Assembly: GCA_016707605.1 (NCBI GenBank)
Contig: JADJHJ010000006.1
Coordinates: 372,001 to 436,000, forward strand
Direction: 5' to 3'
DNA: 64,000 nt
From: Candidatus Promineofilum glycogenicum
Lineage (GTDB): Bacteria; Chloroflexota; Anaerolineae; Promineifilales; Promineifilaceae
Shown here: in pieces, positions 16,013 through 25,836 of the stretch
Layout: each line of letters starts with the position of its first letter
Position numbering within the stretch: the first letter of the stretch is position 1
Translations under genes and position numbers: made by a program
The notes under the pieces: model-generated
What the model saw: only the letters and a program-made list of their open reading frames with translations
The model's database searches: none
Told to the model about the DNA's origin: nothing

Positions 16013-17323
16013 ATGAAGGTGAAAACTGTCCTGTTGCTGGGGCTGCTGGCCCTGGCGTTGTTGGCATTGGTGGCTTGCGGCGGCGGTGAGGACGTGTCCG
16101 GCATTACCCCCGTTGCCGAGGCGACCACGGCCGCCGAAGAGCCGGCCGCCACCGAAGAGCCGGCCGCCCAACCGACCGCCGAAGAGGCCGCTCAGCCGAC
16201 CGAAGAGACCGCGGCCGAGCCGACGGCCGAAGAGGTCGCCCCCACCGAGGAGGCGACTGAGGAGGCTGTGGCCGAGGCCACCGCCGAGCCGACGGCCGAA
16301 GCCACCGCCGAAGCCGCCGCCACCGCTGACCCGGCGGCCGTGCCCACCGTGGCCACCGTCGCCGGCGGCGGGCCGACGTTCCAGCAGGTCGTCGACCGCG
16401 GCGTGCTGCGCTGCGCCGGCAACCAGTCCGTGCCCGGCTTCGGCTACATCAACCCCGACACCAACGAGTTCGAGGGCTTCGACATCGACTTCTGCAAGGC
16501 CGTGGCCACCGCCGTTCTGGGCGACGCCGCTGCCATCGAAGTTCGGCCGACGACGGCCAACGAACGCTTCCCCGTCTTGCAGGCCGGCGAAGTGGACGTG
16601 CTCTTCCGCAACACGACCTGGACCATCAGCCGCGACACCTCGCTGGGGTTGGAGTTCGGGCCGACGACGTTCTATGACGGCCAGGGCATGATGGTCCGCG
16701 CCGCCGACGGCATCACCACCCTGGAAGACCTGGACGGCGGTACCATCTGCGTCCAGTCGGGCACGACGACGGAGAAGAACCTGGCCGACGTCTTCCGCGC
16801 CCGCGGCATCGACTTCACGCCGCTTGTCTTCGACGGCGCCGACCCGACGCGCGAGGCGTATGAGCAGGGGCAGTGCGACGGCTTCACGACCGACAAGTCG
16901 GGCCTCGTCTCGCAGCTCGTCTTGCTGTCGGACCCGGCGGCCCACGTCATCCTCGAAGAGACGATGTCGAAGGAGCCGCTGGCCCCGGCCGTGCGCCACG
17001 GCGACAACAACTGGTTCGACATCGTCAAGTGGACGGTCTTCTGCACCATCAACGCCGAGGAACTGGGCATCGCCTCCGACAACGTCGATACCTTCCTGGG
17101 CGGCGAAGACCCGGTCATCCAGAACCTGTTGGGCGAGACGGGCGACCTGGGCCTGGCGCTCGGCCTCAGCAACGACTTCTGCTACCAGGTGATTTCGCAG
17201 GTGGGCAACTACGGCGAGATCTACAACCGCAACCTGGGGCCGGATACGCCGTTCAACGTGCCGCGCGGATTGAATGAGATCTACACCAACGGCGGGTTGC
17301 TCTACTCGCCCCCGTTCCGTTAG
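16013..17323 (+). CDS. aapJ: Amino-acid ABC transporter substrate-binding lipoprotein (AapJ-like)
   Basis: 436 residues. Signal peptide with lipobox LVAC (Cys22), then a ~95-residue Ala/Glu/Thr/Pro spacer (EEPAATEEPAAQPTAEEA) that would hold the domain off the membrane. The binding domain starts at FQQVVDRGVLRCAGNQSVPG and includes GYINPDTNEFEGFDIDFCKA, a typical family 3 solute-binding signature. Similarity is to general L-amino-acid binding proteins (AapJ/BztA). First gene of a four-gene plus-strand operon. Confidence 0.9.
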   Translation: MKVKTVLLLGLLALALLALVACGGGEDVSGITPVAEATTAAEEPAATEEPAAQPTAEEAAQPTEETAAEPTAEEVAPTEEATEEAVAEATAEPTAEATAEAAATADPAAVPTVATVAGGGPTFQQVVDRGVLRCAGNQSVPGFGYINPDTNEFEGFDIDFCKAVATAVLGDAAAIEVRPTTANERFPVLQAGEVDVLFRNTTWTISRDTSLGLEFGPTTFYDGQGMMVRAADGITTLEDLDGGTICVQSGTTTEKNLADVFRARGIDFTPLVFDGADPTREAYEQGQCDGFTTDKSGLVSQLVLLSDPAAHVILEETMSKEPLAPAVRHGDNNWFDIVKWTVFCTINAEELGIASDNVDTFLGGEDPVIQNLLGETGDLGLALGLSNDFCYQVISQVGNYGEIYNRNLGPDTPFNVPRGLNEIYTNGGLLYSPPFR

Positions 17324-17330
17324 ACCATGG

Positions 17331-17372
17331 GCCAGGGGGCAAGGTCCGGCCAACCGGGCCTTGCCCCCTGGC
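17331..17372 (+). promoter_or_regulatory. Intercistronic hairpin between binding protein and permease
   Basis: GCCAGGGGGCAAGGTCCGG pairs with CCGGGCCTTGCCCCCTGGC around a 4-base loop, with one G-T wobble. The first gene of such operons is usually needed in excess; the hairpin may protect its mRNA or partly stop transcription. No T-run follows. Confidence 0.6.
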
Positions 17373-17395
17373 GACACGAACCTTAACCGGAGACG

Positions 17396-19015
17396 ATGCC
17401 CATGACCGACATCGCGCCCGATGCAGGCGGCCGCCCGCCGTCCATTCCCTTCTGGCGGGATAGCCGCGTCCTGGGTGTGCTGGCCCAGATCGCCTTCTTT
17501 ACTCTGGTCGTGGCCGGGCTGGTGGGGCTGGGCCGCAACGTGGCCGGCAACATGGGCCGGCTGGGCGAAAATCAGCTTCTCTGCCGCGACGGCTCCAGCA
17601 ACTTCCGTTGCGCCTTCGACTTCCTGCGCCTCGACGCCCAGTTCGAGATTGCCGAGACGGTCATTGCCTACGACCCTAGCGACTCCTATGGCCGCGCTCT
17701 GCTCGCCGGCGCGCTGAACACGGCCAAGGTTGGCTTCTTCGGCATCATTCTGGCGACAATTCTGGGCACGGCCACCGGCATCGCCCGCCTGTCGTCGAAC
17801 TGGCTCATCCGCACCATCGCCCGCTGGTACGTCGACCTCATCCGCAACACGCCGCTGCTGCTGCAACTCTTCTTCCTCTTCTTCGGGGTCATCCTGCTCC
17901 TGCCGTCCATCCGCCAGGCGGCGCAGCCCTTCGGCCTGCCCATTTTCCTCAGCCAGCGGGGCATCAACCTGCCCGGCGTGGCCCTCATGCCCTCGTTCAC
18001 CCTCTGGCTGGCGCTGATCGGCGTGGGGTTGCTGGCCGCCGGGGTGGTGTGGTGGCTGCTGGGGCGGCGCGAGCGGCGGCTGGGCCGGGACACGCGCCGG
18101 TCACTGTGGGCGCTGCTGATGCTGCTGCTCTTCGCCGTGCCCGGCTGGTTCGTGGCCGCCGCCGCCGGGGCGGGCAACCAGGGCTTTGTGGTGGCCGCCG
18201 ACGCGGGCATTGCCACGCCGGCCGACGTGGCAGCGCGGGCGCGGGCTGCGTTGGGCGTCGATGACCTGAGCGCGGTCGAGGCCGCCGTGGCCGCCGGCGA
18301 GCTAACGCCGGAGCAAGTCGAGGCGGCCACCGTGACCCTGTGCACCGTAGAAGGCGCGCCGGCCGAGGCCAACGCCGCCGCCTGGCTGCGCCGCGCCGCC
18401 GTGCCCTACGACGTGGAGCGCGCGCCGGGGCCGAACGAGGCCATTCGCGCCTATCTCGATGGCGACTGCCGGCTACTCGTCCTCTCCCGCGCGGCGCTGA
18501 CGGCGGCGGCCGTCCCCAACAGCGCCATCGTCCCCCTGCCGGAGACGCCGCTGCGGCTGGACGTGCCGCGCATCGAGGGGCTGAACTTCGTCGGCGGGCT
18601 GAAGCTGTCGCCCAACTTTGCCGCCATCCTCATCGGTCTGGTCATCTACACCGGCGCGTTCATCGCCGAGATCGTCCGCGCCGGCATCCTGTCCGTGCCC
18701 CGGGGGCAGTCGGAGGCGGCGCGGGCGCTGGGTCTGTCGGAAGGGCAACGGCTGCGGCTGGTCGTCCTGCCCCAGGCGCTGCGGGTCATCATCCCGCCCC
18801 TGACCAGCCAGTACCTCAATCTGGTCAAGAACTCCAGCCTGGCCATCGCCGTCGGCTATCCCGACCTGTGGTCAACGGCCTACACGACGCTCAACCAGTC
18901 GGGCCGGGCCATCCAGGTCTTCCTGCTGGTCATGGGCGCGTACCTGTCGTTCAGCCTGGTCATCTCGTTCTTCCTGAACTGGTACAACCGGCGCATCGCC
19001 CTGGTGGAGAGGTAA
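17396..19015 (+). CDS. aapQ: Amino-acid ABC transporter permease, AapQ-like, with embedded binding-protein-like segment
   Basis: 539 residues, longer than the ~400 of AapQ. The first half carries helices and the long periplasmic stretch typical of AapQ; the permease signature EAARALGLSEGQRLRLVVLPQALR is near the end. Residues ~312-385 (TLCTVEGAPAEANAAAWLRR to SRAALTAAAVP) are unusual. They align well with a stretch of the binding protein encoded just upstream (TICVQSGTTTEKNLADVFRA to TTDKSGLVSQ). Start ATG CCC ATG: either Met is possible. The next gene begins 2 bases after the stop. Confidence 0.87.
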   Translation: MPMTDIAPDAGGRPPSIPFWRDSRVLGVLAQIAFFTLVVAGLVGLGRNVAGNMGRLGENQLLCRDGSSNFRCAFDFLRLDAQFEIAETVIAYDPSDSYGRALLAGALNTAKVGFFGIILATILGTATGIARLSSNWLIRTIARWYVDLIRNTPLLLQLFFLFFGVILLLPSIRQAAQPFGLPIFLSQRGINLPGVALMPSFTLWLALIGVGLLAAGVVWWLLGRRERRLGRDTRRSLWALLMLLLFAVPGWFVAAAAGAGNQGFVVAADAGIATPADVAARARAALGVDDLSAVEAAVAAGELTPEQVEAATVTLCTVEGAPAEANAAAWLRRAAVPYDVERAPGPNEAIRAYLDGDCRLLVLSRAALTAAAVPNSAIVPLPETPLRLDVPRIEGLNFVGGLKLSPNFAAILIGLVIYTGAFIAEIVRAGILSVPRGQSEAARALGLSEGQRLRLVVLPQALRVIIPPLTSQYLNLVKNSSLAIAVGYPDLWSTAYTTLNQSGRAIQVFLLVMGAYLSFSLVISFFLNWYNRRIALVER

Positions 19016-19017
19016 CA

Positions 19018-20544
19018 ATGGCCACACTCTACCACAACGTGCGCGCCGTGCTGCGCGGCGAAGCGGCCGACCACTTCAGCCTCGGCCACTACCTGCGCGA
19101 GCACCTCCTGGCCCGGCCGTGGCTGCTGCTGTGGCTGCTGCTGCTGACCTACATCACCGTGCGCGTCGTCATGAGCCAGTTGGCCGACGCGCCGCTGACG
19201 ACGCTGGTTGTGCTGCTCGTCTGGGGCGTCTCTGTCGTGGCCACGGCGGCGGCCGAACTGACGCGCCGCCACTCGCCGGCGACGCTCTGGCTGAGCCACA
19301 ACCTCTACAACTCATTGACCAACGCCCTGCTGACCCTCCTGCTGGTACTGGTGCTGCTGGGCCTGGGACGGGGCTTCTTCGGCTGGGCGGTGACGCGGGC
19401 CAGCTTCACCACCGACCCCGACGCGGCCAAGGCCCAACTGGCCGCCCACGAAGAGCCGGGAGCCAACTGGGGCGCGGTTGGCGACAACTTCCGCAACCTG
19501 ATGGTCTTTCGCTTCCCGCGCGAGGAGGATTGGCGGCTGTGGACGCTATTGGCCTGGCTGGCCGTGCTGGCCGCGGCCAGTGGGTTCGTCTACGGGCGGG
19601 CCGTTTTCCGCCGCTCGCCGCTGCGCCGCGGGCTGACGCTGCTGTGGCTGCTGACGCCCGTGCTCAGTTTCGTCCTGCTGGTCGGTCTGGGCGGGGAGGG
19701 ATCGTTTCTGCCACGGCTGAACCCCGACATCGCCTGGGGCGGGCTGCTGCTGACGCTCATCATCGCCGTCTTCGGCATTCTGGCCTCGTTCCCGCTGGGG
19801 CTGGTGCTGGCCCTCGGCCGCCGCAGCCGCGTCCAGGGCGTGCCCGCCTGGCTGGTGTGGGCGGCGTCGCTGGCGCTGCTGGCCTGGCTGCTGGTCACGC
19901 AGTCGTTGCCCGGCCTGCGCGCGGCGACGACAACCGGCGGGCGGATCGTGGCGCTATGGCCGCTGTTGCTGCTGCCGGCGGCCCTGCTCATCACCCGCGC
20001 CTTTCGCGGCAATCTGGTGGCCCTGCTCAGCACCGCCTACATCGAGGTCATCCGCGGCGTGCCGCTGATCACCATCCTGTTCATGTCGATCATCATCTTC
20101 CCGTTCCTCCTGCCGCCGGGGATGGAGATTCTGGGCACGTGGCGCGTGATGGCAGCGGTGGCCCTGTTCTCGGCCGCCTACCTGGCCGAGAACGTGCGCG
20201 GCGGCTTGCAGTCCATCCCGCGCGGGCAGTACGAGGCCGCCGACGCGCTGGGGCTGAGCACGTTCGCCAAGTACCGCATTATTATCCTGCCCCAGGCGTT
20301 GCGGGCGGTCATCCCGGCCATCGTCGGCCAGTTTATCGCCCTGGACAAGGACACGACGCTGGTGGGCATTGTCGCCCTGATCGAGTTGCTGGGCGTGGCC
20401 AACCTGATTTCGGCCCAACCCGACTGGCTAGGCGTGCGCCGCGAGCCGTACGTCTTCATCGCCCTCATCTACTTCACCATCAACATGCTGATGGCGACGT
20501 ATAGCCGGCGGCTGGAGCGGCAGCTGGGGGTAGGAGAAAGATGA
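19018..20544 (+). CDS. aapM: Amino-acid ABC transporter permease, AapM-like
   Basis: 508 residues with many transmembrane segments. It has the C-terminal BPD_transp_1 region (AYIEVIRGVPLITILFMSII, SIPRGQYEAADALGLSTF, the EAA loop). The sequence upstream in the same frame is a shadow of aapQ; the real start is ATG 19018, two bases after the aapQ stop. The periplasmic segment around residues 115-180 (GFFGWAVTRASFTTDPDAAK) is unlike the standard family. It pairs with AapQ to form the channel. Confidence 0.87.
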   Translation: MATLYHNVRAVLRGEAADHFSLGHYLREHLLARPWLLLWLLLLTYITVRVVMSQLADAPLTTLVVLLVWGVSVVATAAAELTRRHSPATLWLSHNLYNSLTNALLTLLLVLVLLGLGRGFFGWAVTRASFTTDPDAAKAQLAAHEEPGANWGAVGDNFRNLMVFRFPREEDWRLWTLLAWLAVLAAASGFVYGRAVFRRSPLRRGLTLLWLLTPVLSFVLLVGLGGEGSFLPRLNPDIAWGGLLLTLIIAVFGILASFPLGLVLALGRRSRVQGVPAWLVWAASLALLAWLLVTQSLPGLRAATTTGGRIVALWPLLLLPAALLITRAFRGNLVALLSTAYIEVIRGVPLITILFMSIIIFPFLLPPGMEILGTWRVMAAVALFSAAYLAENVRGGLQSIPRGQYEAADALGLSTFAKYRIIILPQALRAVIPAIVGQFIALDKDTTLVGIVALIELLGVANLISAQPDWLGVRREPYVFIALIYFTINMLMATYSRRLERQLGVGER

Positions 20545-20550
20545 AGAAGA

Positions 20551-20634
20551 GGAGAGCAGGAGAGCGGGGGGGGGGGGGGGGGGGGGGGGGGGAAGTCTTC
20601 CTCCGCGTCTCTCCGCGTTCCTCTTAAGGATTGA
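20551..20634. repeat. Damaged word repeat with 27-G tract
   Basis: GAGAGCAGGAGAGC words on the left run into an uninterrupted run of G from 20566 to 20592. The right arm CTTCCTCCGCGTCTCTCCGCG has no clean left partner. The G tract stands where part of the left arm should be, so this is probably a sequencing dropout within a hairpin. Confidence 0.6.
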
Positions 20635-20638
20635 CAAC

Positions 20639-21400
<762 letters not shown>

Positions 21401-21402
21401 AG

Positions 21403-21480
21403 AAAGGGATTAGGGATTAGGGAGGGATTAGGGGAAGAGCGCTCTTCCCCTAATCCCTAATCCCTAATCCCTAGCCCCTA
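21403..21480. repeat. Family F palindrome
   Basis: GGGATTAGGGATTAGGGAGG pairs with CCTAATCCCTAATCCCTA about GAAGAGCGCTCTTC. It lies between two convergent genes and reaches the stop codon of the aminotransferase. Confidence 0.85.
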
Positions 21481-22653
21481 GATTTCGTGCGCGACTTTGG
21501 CCAGCTTCTCGACCGCCTTCTCCAGGTCTTTCATGGCCGTGGCGATGGTGAAGCGCACGTGCCCCTCGCCGCTCTTGCCGAATGCCCCGCCGGGCACGGA
21601 GGCGATGCCCGCCTTCTCGATCAGCGCCTCGGCCAGTTCGGCGCTGTTGCGCCGGCTGTTGGGGAAGCGCGGGAAGAGGTAGAACGCGCCTTCGATGTCG
21701 AGGCACTCGACGCCGGGGATGGCGTTGAGGGCGGGAACCATGAAGTCGCGCCGCTGCTGGTATTCGGCGCACATGGCTCGCGTCACTTCCTTCGGCCCCT
21801 TCAGCGCGGCCACGGCGGCGTGCATGGTGAAGTTGGCCGCCGAGGAGACGGTCTGGCTGTTCATCTGTGTCGCCAGCTTCATGATCGGCGTCGGCCCGGC
21901 CAGCCAACCCAGCCGCCAGCCGGTCATGGCGTGGGACTTCGACAGGCCGTTGATGGTCAGCGTCCGCTCGGCCATGCCCGCCACGGCCGCCGGCGAGAGG
22001 TGCTTGCGCCCGTCGAAGATGACCGTCTCGTAGATCTCGTCGGAGATGACGTACAGGTCGTGCTCCAGGGCCACGGCGACGATGGCGTCCAACTCTTCCT
22101 GGGTGATGACCCGGCCGGTGGGGTTGTTGGGCGAGTTGACCATCAGCGCCTTGGTGCGCGGCGTGACCTTGGCGCGCAACTGGTCGGCGGTGATGCGGAA
22201 GTTGTCGTCGGCCGACAGGGTGACGGCCACCGGCGTGCCCCCGGCCAGGGCGATCATCGGCGGGTAGGAGACCCACACCGGCTCCAGGTAGAGCACCTCG
22301 TCGCCGGGGTTGAGGATGGCCGACAGGGCCAGGAAGAGCGCCCACTTGCCGCCCGGCGTCACGACGATGTCGCTGCCCGGCTTGACGGTGACGCCGTTGT
22401 CGGCCTGCATCTTGGCGGCGATGGCCTCCAGCAGGGGGGTGATGCCCTTCATCGGCGCGGGGTAATGGGTCGCGCCGTTCTCGATGGCCTGGAAGGCCGC
22501 GGCGGTGATGTAGTCGGGCGTGTCGAAGTCGGGGTCGCCGCCGGCCAGGGCGACGACATCATATCCGGCAGCTTTGAGGGCCTTGGCCTTATCGCTGACC
22601 GCCAGGGTTTCGGATGGGGGAATGCTACTGACGACGCGGGATAGTTCTTTCAT
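21478..22653 (-). CDS. PLP-dependent aminotransferase, class I/II (aspartate aminotransferase-like)
   Basis: 391 residues. GGDPDFDTPDYI near the N-terminus, NSPNNPTGRV, DEIYETVIFDG, and the PLP lysine in TINGLSKSHAMTGWRLGW are all present, with the C-terminal Arg in VRFTIAT. Closest to the AspC/AspAT group Ib. The ATG at 22653 is chosen since the upstream codons are not family-like. Substrate specificity is not certain. Confidence 0.9.
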   Translation of the reverse strand: MKELSRVVSSIPPSETLAVSDKAKALKAAGYDVVALAGGDPDFDTPDYITAAAFQAIENGATHYPAPMKGITPLLEAIAAKMQADNGVTVKPGSDIVVTPGGKWALFLALSAILNPGDEVLYLEPVWVSYPPMIALAGGTPVAVTLSADDNFRITADQLRAKVTPRTKALMVNSPNNPTGRVITQEELDAIVAVALEHDLYVISDEIYETVIFDGRKHLSPAAVAGMAERTLTINGLSKSHAMTGWRLGWLAGPTPIMKLATQMNSQTVSSAANFTMHAAVAALKGPKEVTRAMCAEYQQRRDFMVPALNAIPGVECLDIEGAFYLFPRFPNSRRNSAELAEALIEKAGIASVPGGAFGKSGEGHVRFTIATAMKDLEKAVEKLAKVAHEI

Positions 22654-22742
22654 GGGGGAGGATTCTAGCAGAACGGGCGGGGATGTCACTAGACAAGGTG
22701 ATGCAGAGGGCACTGCCAGGCAGGGACAGATCGCACAAGCAT

Positions 22743-22858
22743 CTATGTGGCACAGGATTCTTATCCTGTGCTCTTCAGACTAGGGGAAGATACGGGAAGA
22801 CACAGGATAAGAATCCTGTGCCACAGGAAGACACACGATTCTTATCCTGTGCTACATC
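22743..22858. repeat. Family C palindromes (three copies)
   Basis: CACAGGATTCTTATCCTGTG at 22750, an inverted copy at 22801, and a third degenerate copy at 22833 that reaches the stop of the YjbQ gene. Each is internally palindromic. Confidence 0.88.
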
Positions 22859-23280
22859 GGCTGGCCGGTCAACGTGACGACCAGCCGCCGCGGCCCGCCG
22901 TCGTCGCGGTGCTCGCACAGGTAGATGCCCTGCCACGTGCCCAGGGCCAGGCGGCCGTCGCTGATGGGGATGGTCAGGCTGCTGCCCAGCAGGACGGCCT
23001 TCAGGTGGGCGGGCATGTCGTCCGGCCCTTCGCTGGTGTGGCGGTAGTAGGGGGCGTTCTCCGGGGCCAGGCGGTTGAAGTACGCCTCCATGTCGGCGCG
23101 CACGGTGGGGTCGGCGTTCTCGTTGAGGGCCAGCGCGGCCGAGGTGTGGCGGATGAACAGGTGGGCCAGGCCGACGGCGAAGCGGCCGATCTCCGGCATC
23201 TGGCCCACGACTTCGCGGGTGATGAGGTGGAAGCCGCGGGGGCGAGGGGATAGGACAATCTCTCTCTGATACCAACCCCG
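22852..23280 (-). CDS. yjbQ: YjbQ family protein (secondary thiamine-phosphate synthase-type), 5' end lost in a G-rich tract
   Basis: The frame reads RPRGFHLITREVVGQMPEI, then HTSAALALNENADPTVRADME, HTSEGPDDMPAHLKA and GTWQGIYLCEHRD, all typical of the UPF0047/YjbQ family. The family normally begins about three to eight residues before WYQREIVL, which ends at about 23274. Beyond 23281 the sequence dissolves into G runs, so the true start codon is missing. An internal GTG at 23208 would lose the first 20 conserved residues and is not credible. Confidence 0.82.
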   Translation of the reverse strand, partial: RGWYQREIVLSPRPRGFHLITREVVGQMPEIGRFAVGLAHLFIRHTSAALALNENADPTVRADMEAYFNRLAPENAPYYRHTSEGPDDMPAHLKAVLLGSSLTIPISDGRLALGTWQGIYLCEHRDDGGPRRLVVTLTGQPM

Positions 23281-23775
<495 letters not shown>

Positions 23776-23809
23776 GGCGCTCCATGAAAGATCACAGGCA
23801 CCTCCTTTG

Positions 23810-23842
23810 TAGGGACGGTTACCAACCCGCCCTACGCCGTCG
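23810..23842. repeat. Small hairpin (GTAGGGACGGTTACCAACCC)
   Basis: GTAGGGACGGTT pairs with AACCCGCCCTAC at 23810-23836, just beyond the stop codon of the ABC-2 permease gene. It resembles the other gene-end hairpins. Confidence 0.6.
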
Positions 23843-25025
23843 CCTTGCCCAAGATAATCTGCTCCCGGTTATATAGCCGCATCGTCGCCAGCAGCGCCGC
23901 CGCGCCGATGGCCGCCGTTAGCAGGCTGCACGCGGCCACCTGCATCGTGTCCAGCGGCAGGCCGCGCGACATGTCGGTGATGAAGTACAGTTGGCCGATG
24001 GTGGGAATCAGGTACATCCACTCCTGCGGCCGGATGGGCAGCACCGACAGGAATAGCGACGGCAGGAAGCCGGCGAAGGCGATGAGTTGGGTGTAGGTCT
24101 GCGCCTCCTTCACCGAGCGGGCATAGGACGCCACCAGCATCTCCAGAGCCACGGCCATGAAGGCCACGGGGATGATCAGGCCCACGGCGGCCAAAATCAC
24201 GCCCCAGCCGACGTTGAGCTGGATGTTGGTAAACTGCTGCACCTGGGGGATGCCCAGCAGCACCAGAAAGAGCGCCGTCGCCAGGAAGGTCGCCAGCAGC
24301 GTGAAGGCGAAGACGGCCAGGAACTTGCCGATGACGAACTCGCGGCGCGGCACGGGGTTGAGCAGCAGCGGCTCCAGCGACTTGCGCTCGCGCTCGCCGG
24401 CCGTGGCATCCACGGCCAGGTAGAAGCCACCATAGAACACGGCCGTCATCATCACCACCGGCAGCAGATTGAGCACAGCGCTGTCCACGCCGTCGGCCGT
24501 GCCCGCCGTCGTGCTGACCCATTCGACCGGCACGGCGTTGCTGACCGCCGGGCTGATGCCGCGGGCCAGCAGGCGCAGGCTGCCGATCTGGTTGCTGTAC
24601 TGGTTGATGAGCGACTGGGCGCGGCTGGCGGCGAAGCTGCCGCTCTGGTTGGAGTCGTCCACCAGCAGCCGCACCTGGGCCGGCGCGCCGCGGGTGAACG
24701 ACTCGCCGAAGTCGTCGGGGATGACCAGCACCACGGCCAGATCGCCGCGCCGCACCGCCTCTTCGGCGTCTGCCGGCGCTTCGGTGATATCGACGTTGTT
24801 CTGGTCGAGGAACTGCACCAGGTTGGGGGCGTTGGCCGCGCCCAGCACGGGCAGCGACAGGGGCCGCTCCGCCTGTTCGCTGAACGTCCGGTTCAGGAAG
24901 CCGAAGAGCACGACGTAGAGCAGGGGGTTGATGAGCACGGCGAACAGCGCGTTGCCGACGGAGCGGCGGTCGCGCAGATTATCGATGATCTCCTTTTGGA
25001 CGATGGTCCACAGTCGCCTGAGCAT
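23832..25025 (-). CDS. ABC-2 type transporter permease (NatB-like)
   Basis: 397 residues: an N-terminal helix (VGNALFAVLINPLLYVVLFGF), an extracytoplasmic domain (~residues 45-190), then five or six helices. ERERKSLEPLLLNPVPRREFVIGKF is the typical cytoplasmic loop of NatB/YhaP-type exporters. The ATG overlaps the stop of the ATPase gene (TGATG), so the two are translationally coupled. Confidence 0.87.
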   Translation of the reverse strand: MLRRLWTIVQKEIIDNLRDRRSVGNALFAVLINPLLYVVLFGFLNRTFSEQAERPLSLPVLGAANAPNLVQFLDQNNVDITEAPADAEEAVRRGDLAVVLVIPDDFGESFTRGAPAQVRLLVDDSNQSGSFAASRAQSLINQYSNQIGSLRLLARGISPAVSNAVPVEWVSTTAGTADGVDSAVLNLLPVVMMTAVFYGGFYLAVDATAGERERKSLEPLLLNPVPRREFVIGKFLAVFAFTLLATFLATALFLVLLGIPQVQQFTNIQLNVGWGVILAAVGLIIPVAFMAVALEMLVASYARSVKEAQTYTQLIAFAGFLPSLFLSVLPIRPQEWMYLIPTIGQLYFITDMSRGLPLDTMQVAACSLLTAAIGAAALLATMRLYNREQIILGKATA

Positions 25026-25756
25026 CAGATCAGCCCCTCCTTCGTGCCGATGATGGCCACGAATGCATCTTCGAGGTTCTCCTGCCCGGTGCGGGCGCGC
25101 AGCTCGTCGGGCGACCCCTGGGCCACGACGCGACCGCCGGCGATGACGACGATGTTGTCGCACAGCATGGCCACTTCCTGCATGATGTGACTGCTGAAGA
25201 GCAGGCAGCGGCCGTCCTCGCGCAGCTTGCGGATGACGCCGCGCATGGCCCGCGTGCTCATCACGTCCAGCCCGGCCGTCGGCTCGTCCAGCATGACGTT
25301 CTGCGGCTGGTGGACGAGGGCGCGGGCGATGGCCACTTTGCCCTGTTCGCCGGTGGAGAAGCCCTCTGTCTGGCGGTTGGCGATGTCGGCCATGTCGAGC
25401 AGGGCGATCAACTCGTCGATGCGCGCCTCCAGTTCCTTGCCGCCCAGGCCGCGCAGGCGGCCGTAGTAGCGGATGTTCTCGCGGGCGGTCAGGCGCTGGT
25501 AAAGGCCGTGGGCGTCGGTCAGCACGCCCAGCCGCGACTGCGCCTCTAGCCGGTGGGTGTGGGTTTCGAAGCCGTCGATAGTCGTCTGGCCGCTATCCGG
25601 CTCCAGCGCCCCGGCGACGAGGCGCATCGTCGTGCTCTTGCCCGCGCCGTTGGGGCCGAGCAGGCCGGTGATCAACCCATCGGGCGCGTCGAAGGACACG
25701 TCCCTGACGGCTTGCACCGGGCCGAAAGATTTGGTGAGGTGGGTGACTTGGATCAT
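25025..25756 (-). CDS. ABC transporter ATP-binding protein (NatA-like)
   Basis: 243 residues with Walker A GPNGAGKST, Q-loop VLTDAHGLYQRLT, a signature variant FSTGEQGKVAIARAL, Walker B MLDEPTAGLD and the H-loop SSHIMQE. Partner of the ABC-2 permease that follows. The export substrate is unknown (Na+ export is only the name-giving case). Confidence 0.9.
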   Translation of the reverse strand: MIQVTHLTKSFGPVQAVRDVSFDAPDGLITGLLGPNGAGKSTTMRLVAGALEPDSGQTTIDGFETHTHRLEAQSRLGVLTDAHGLYQRLTARENIRYYGRLRGLGGKELEARIDELIALLDMADIANRQTEGFSTGEQGKVAIARALVHQPQNVMLDEPTAGLDVMSTRAMRGVIRKLREDGRCLLFSSHIMQEVAMLCDNIVVIAGGRVVAQGSPDELRARTGQENLEDAFVAIIGTKEGLI

Positions 25757-25763
25757 GAGAAAT

Positions 25764-25834
25764 CAGTTGTCAGTTGTCAGTTGTCAGTTGTCAGTTGTCG
25801 CTAACTGACAACTAACAACTGTCAACTGACAACT
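25764..25834. repeat. Family H palindrome (CAGTTGT heptamers)
   Basis: Five tandem CAGTTGT words on the left and their complements ACAACTGTCAACTGACAACT on the right form a long hairpin between two minus-strand genes. A clear case of an exact 7-base unit. Confidence 0.9.
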
Positions 25835-25836
25835 AT

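Noticed and set aside
25764..25834. Insertion sequence or MITE ends
   Set aside because: There is no transposase gene in the window, no target-site duplication that I can see, and the arms are made of tandem words, which MITEs normally are not.
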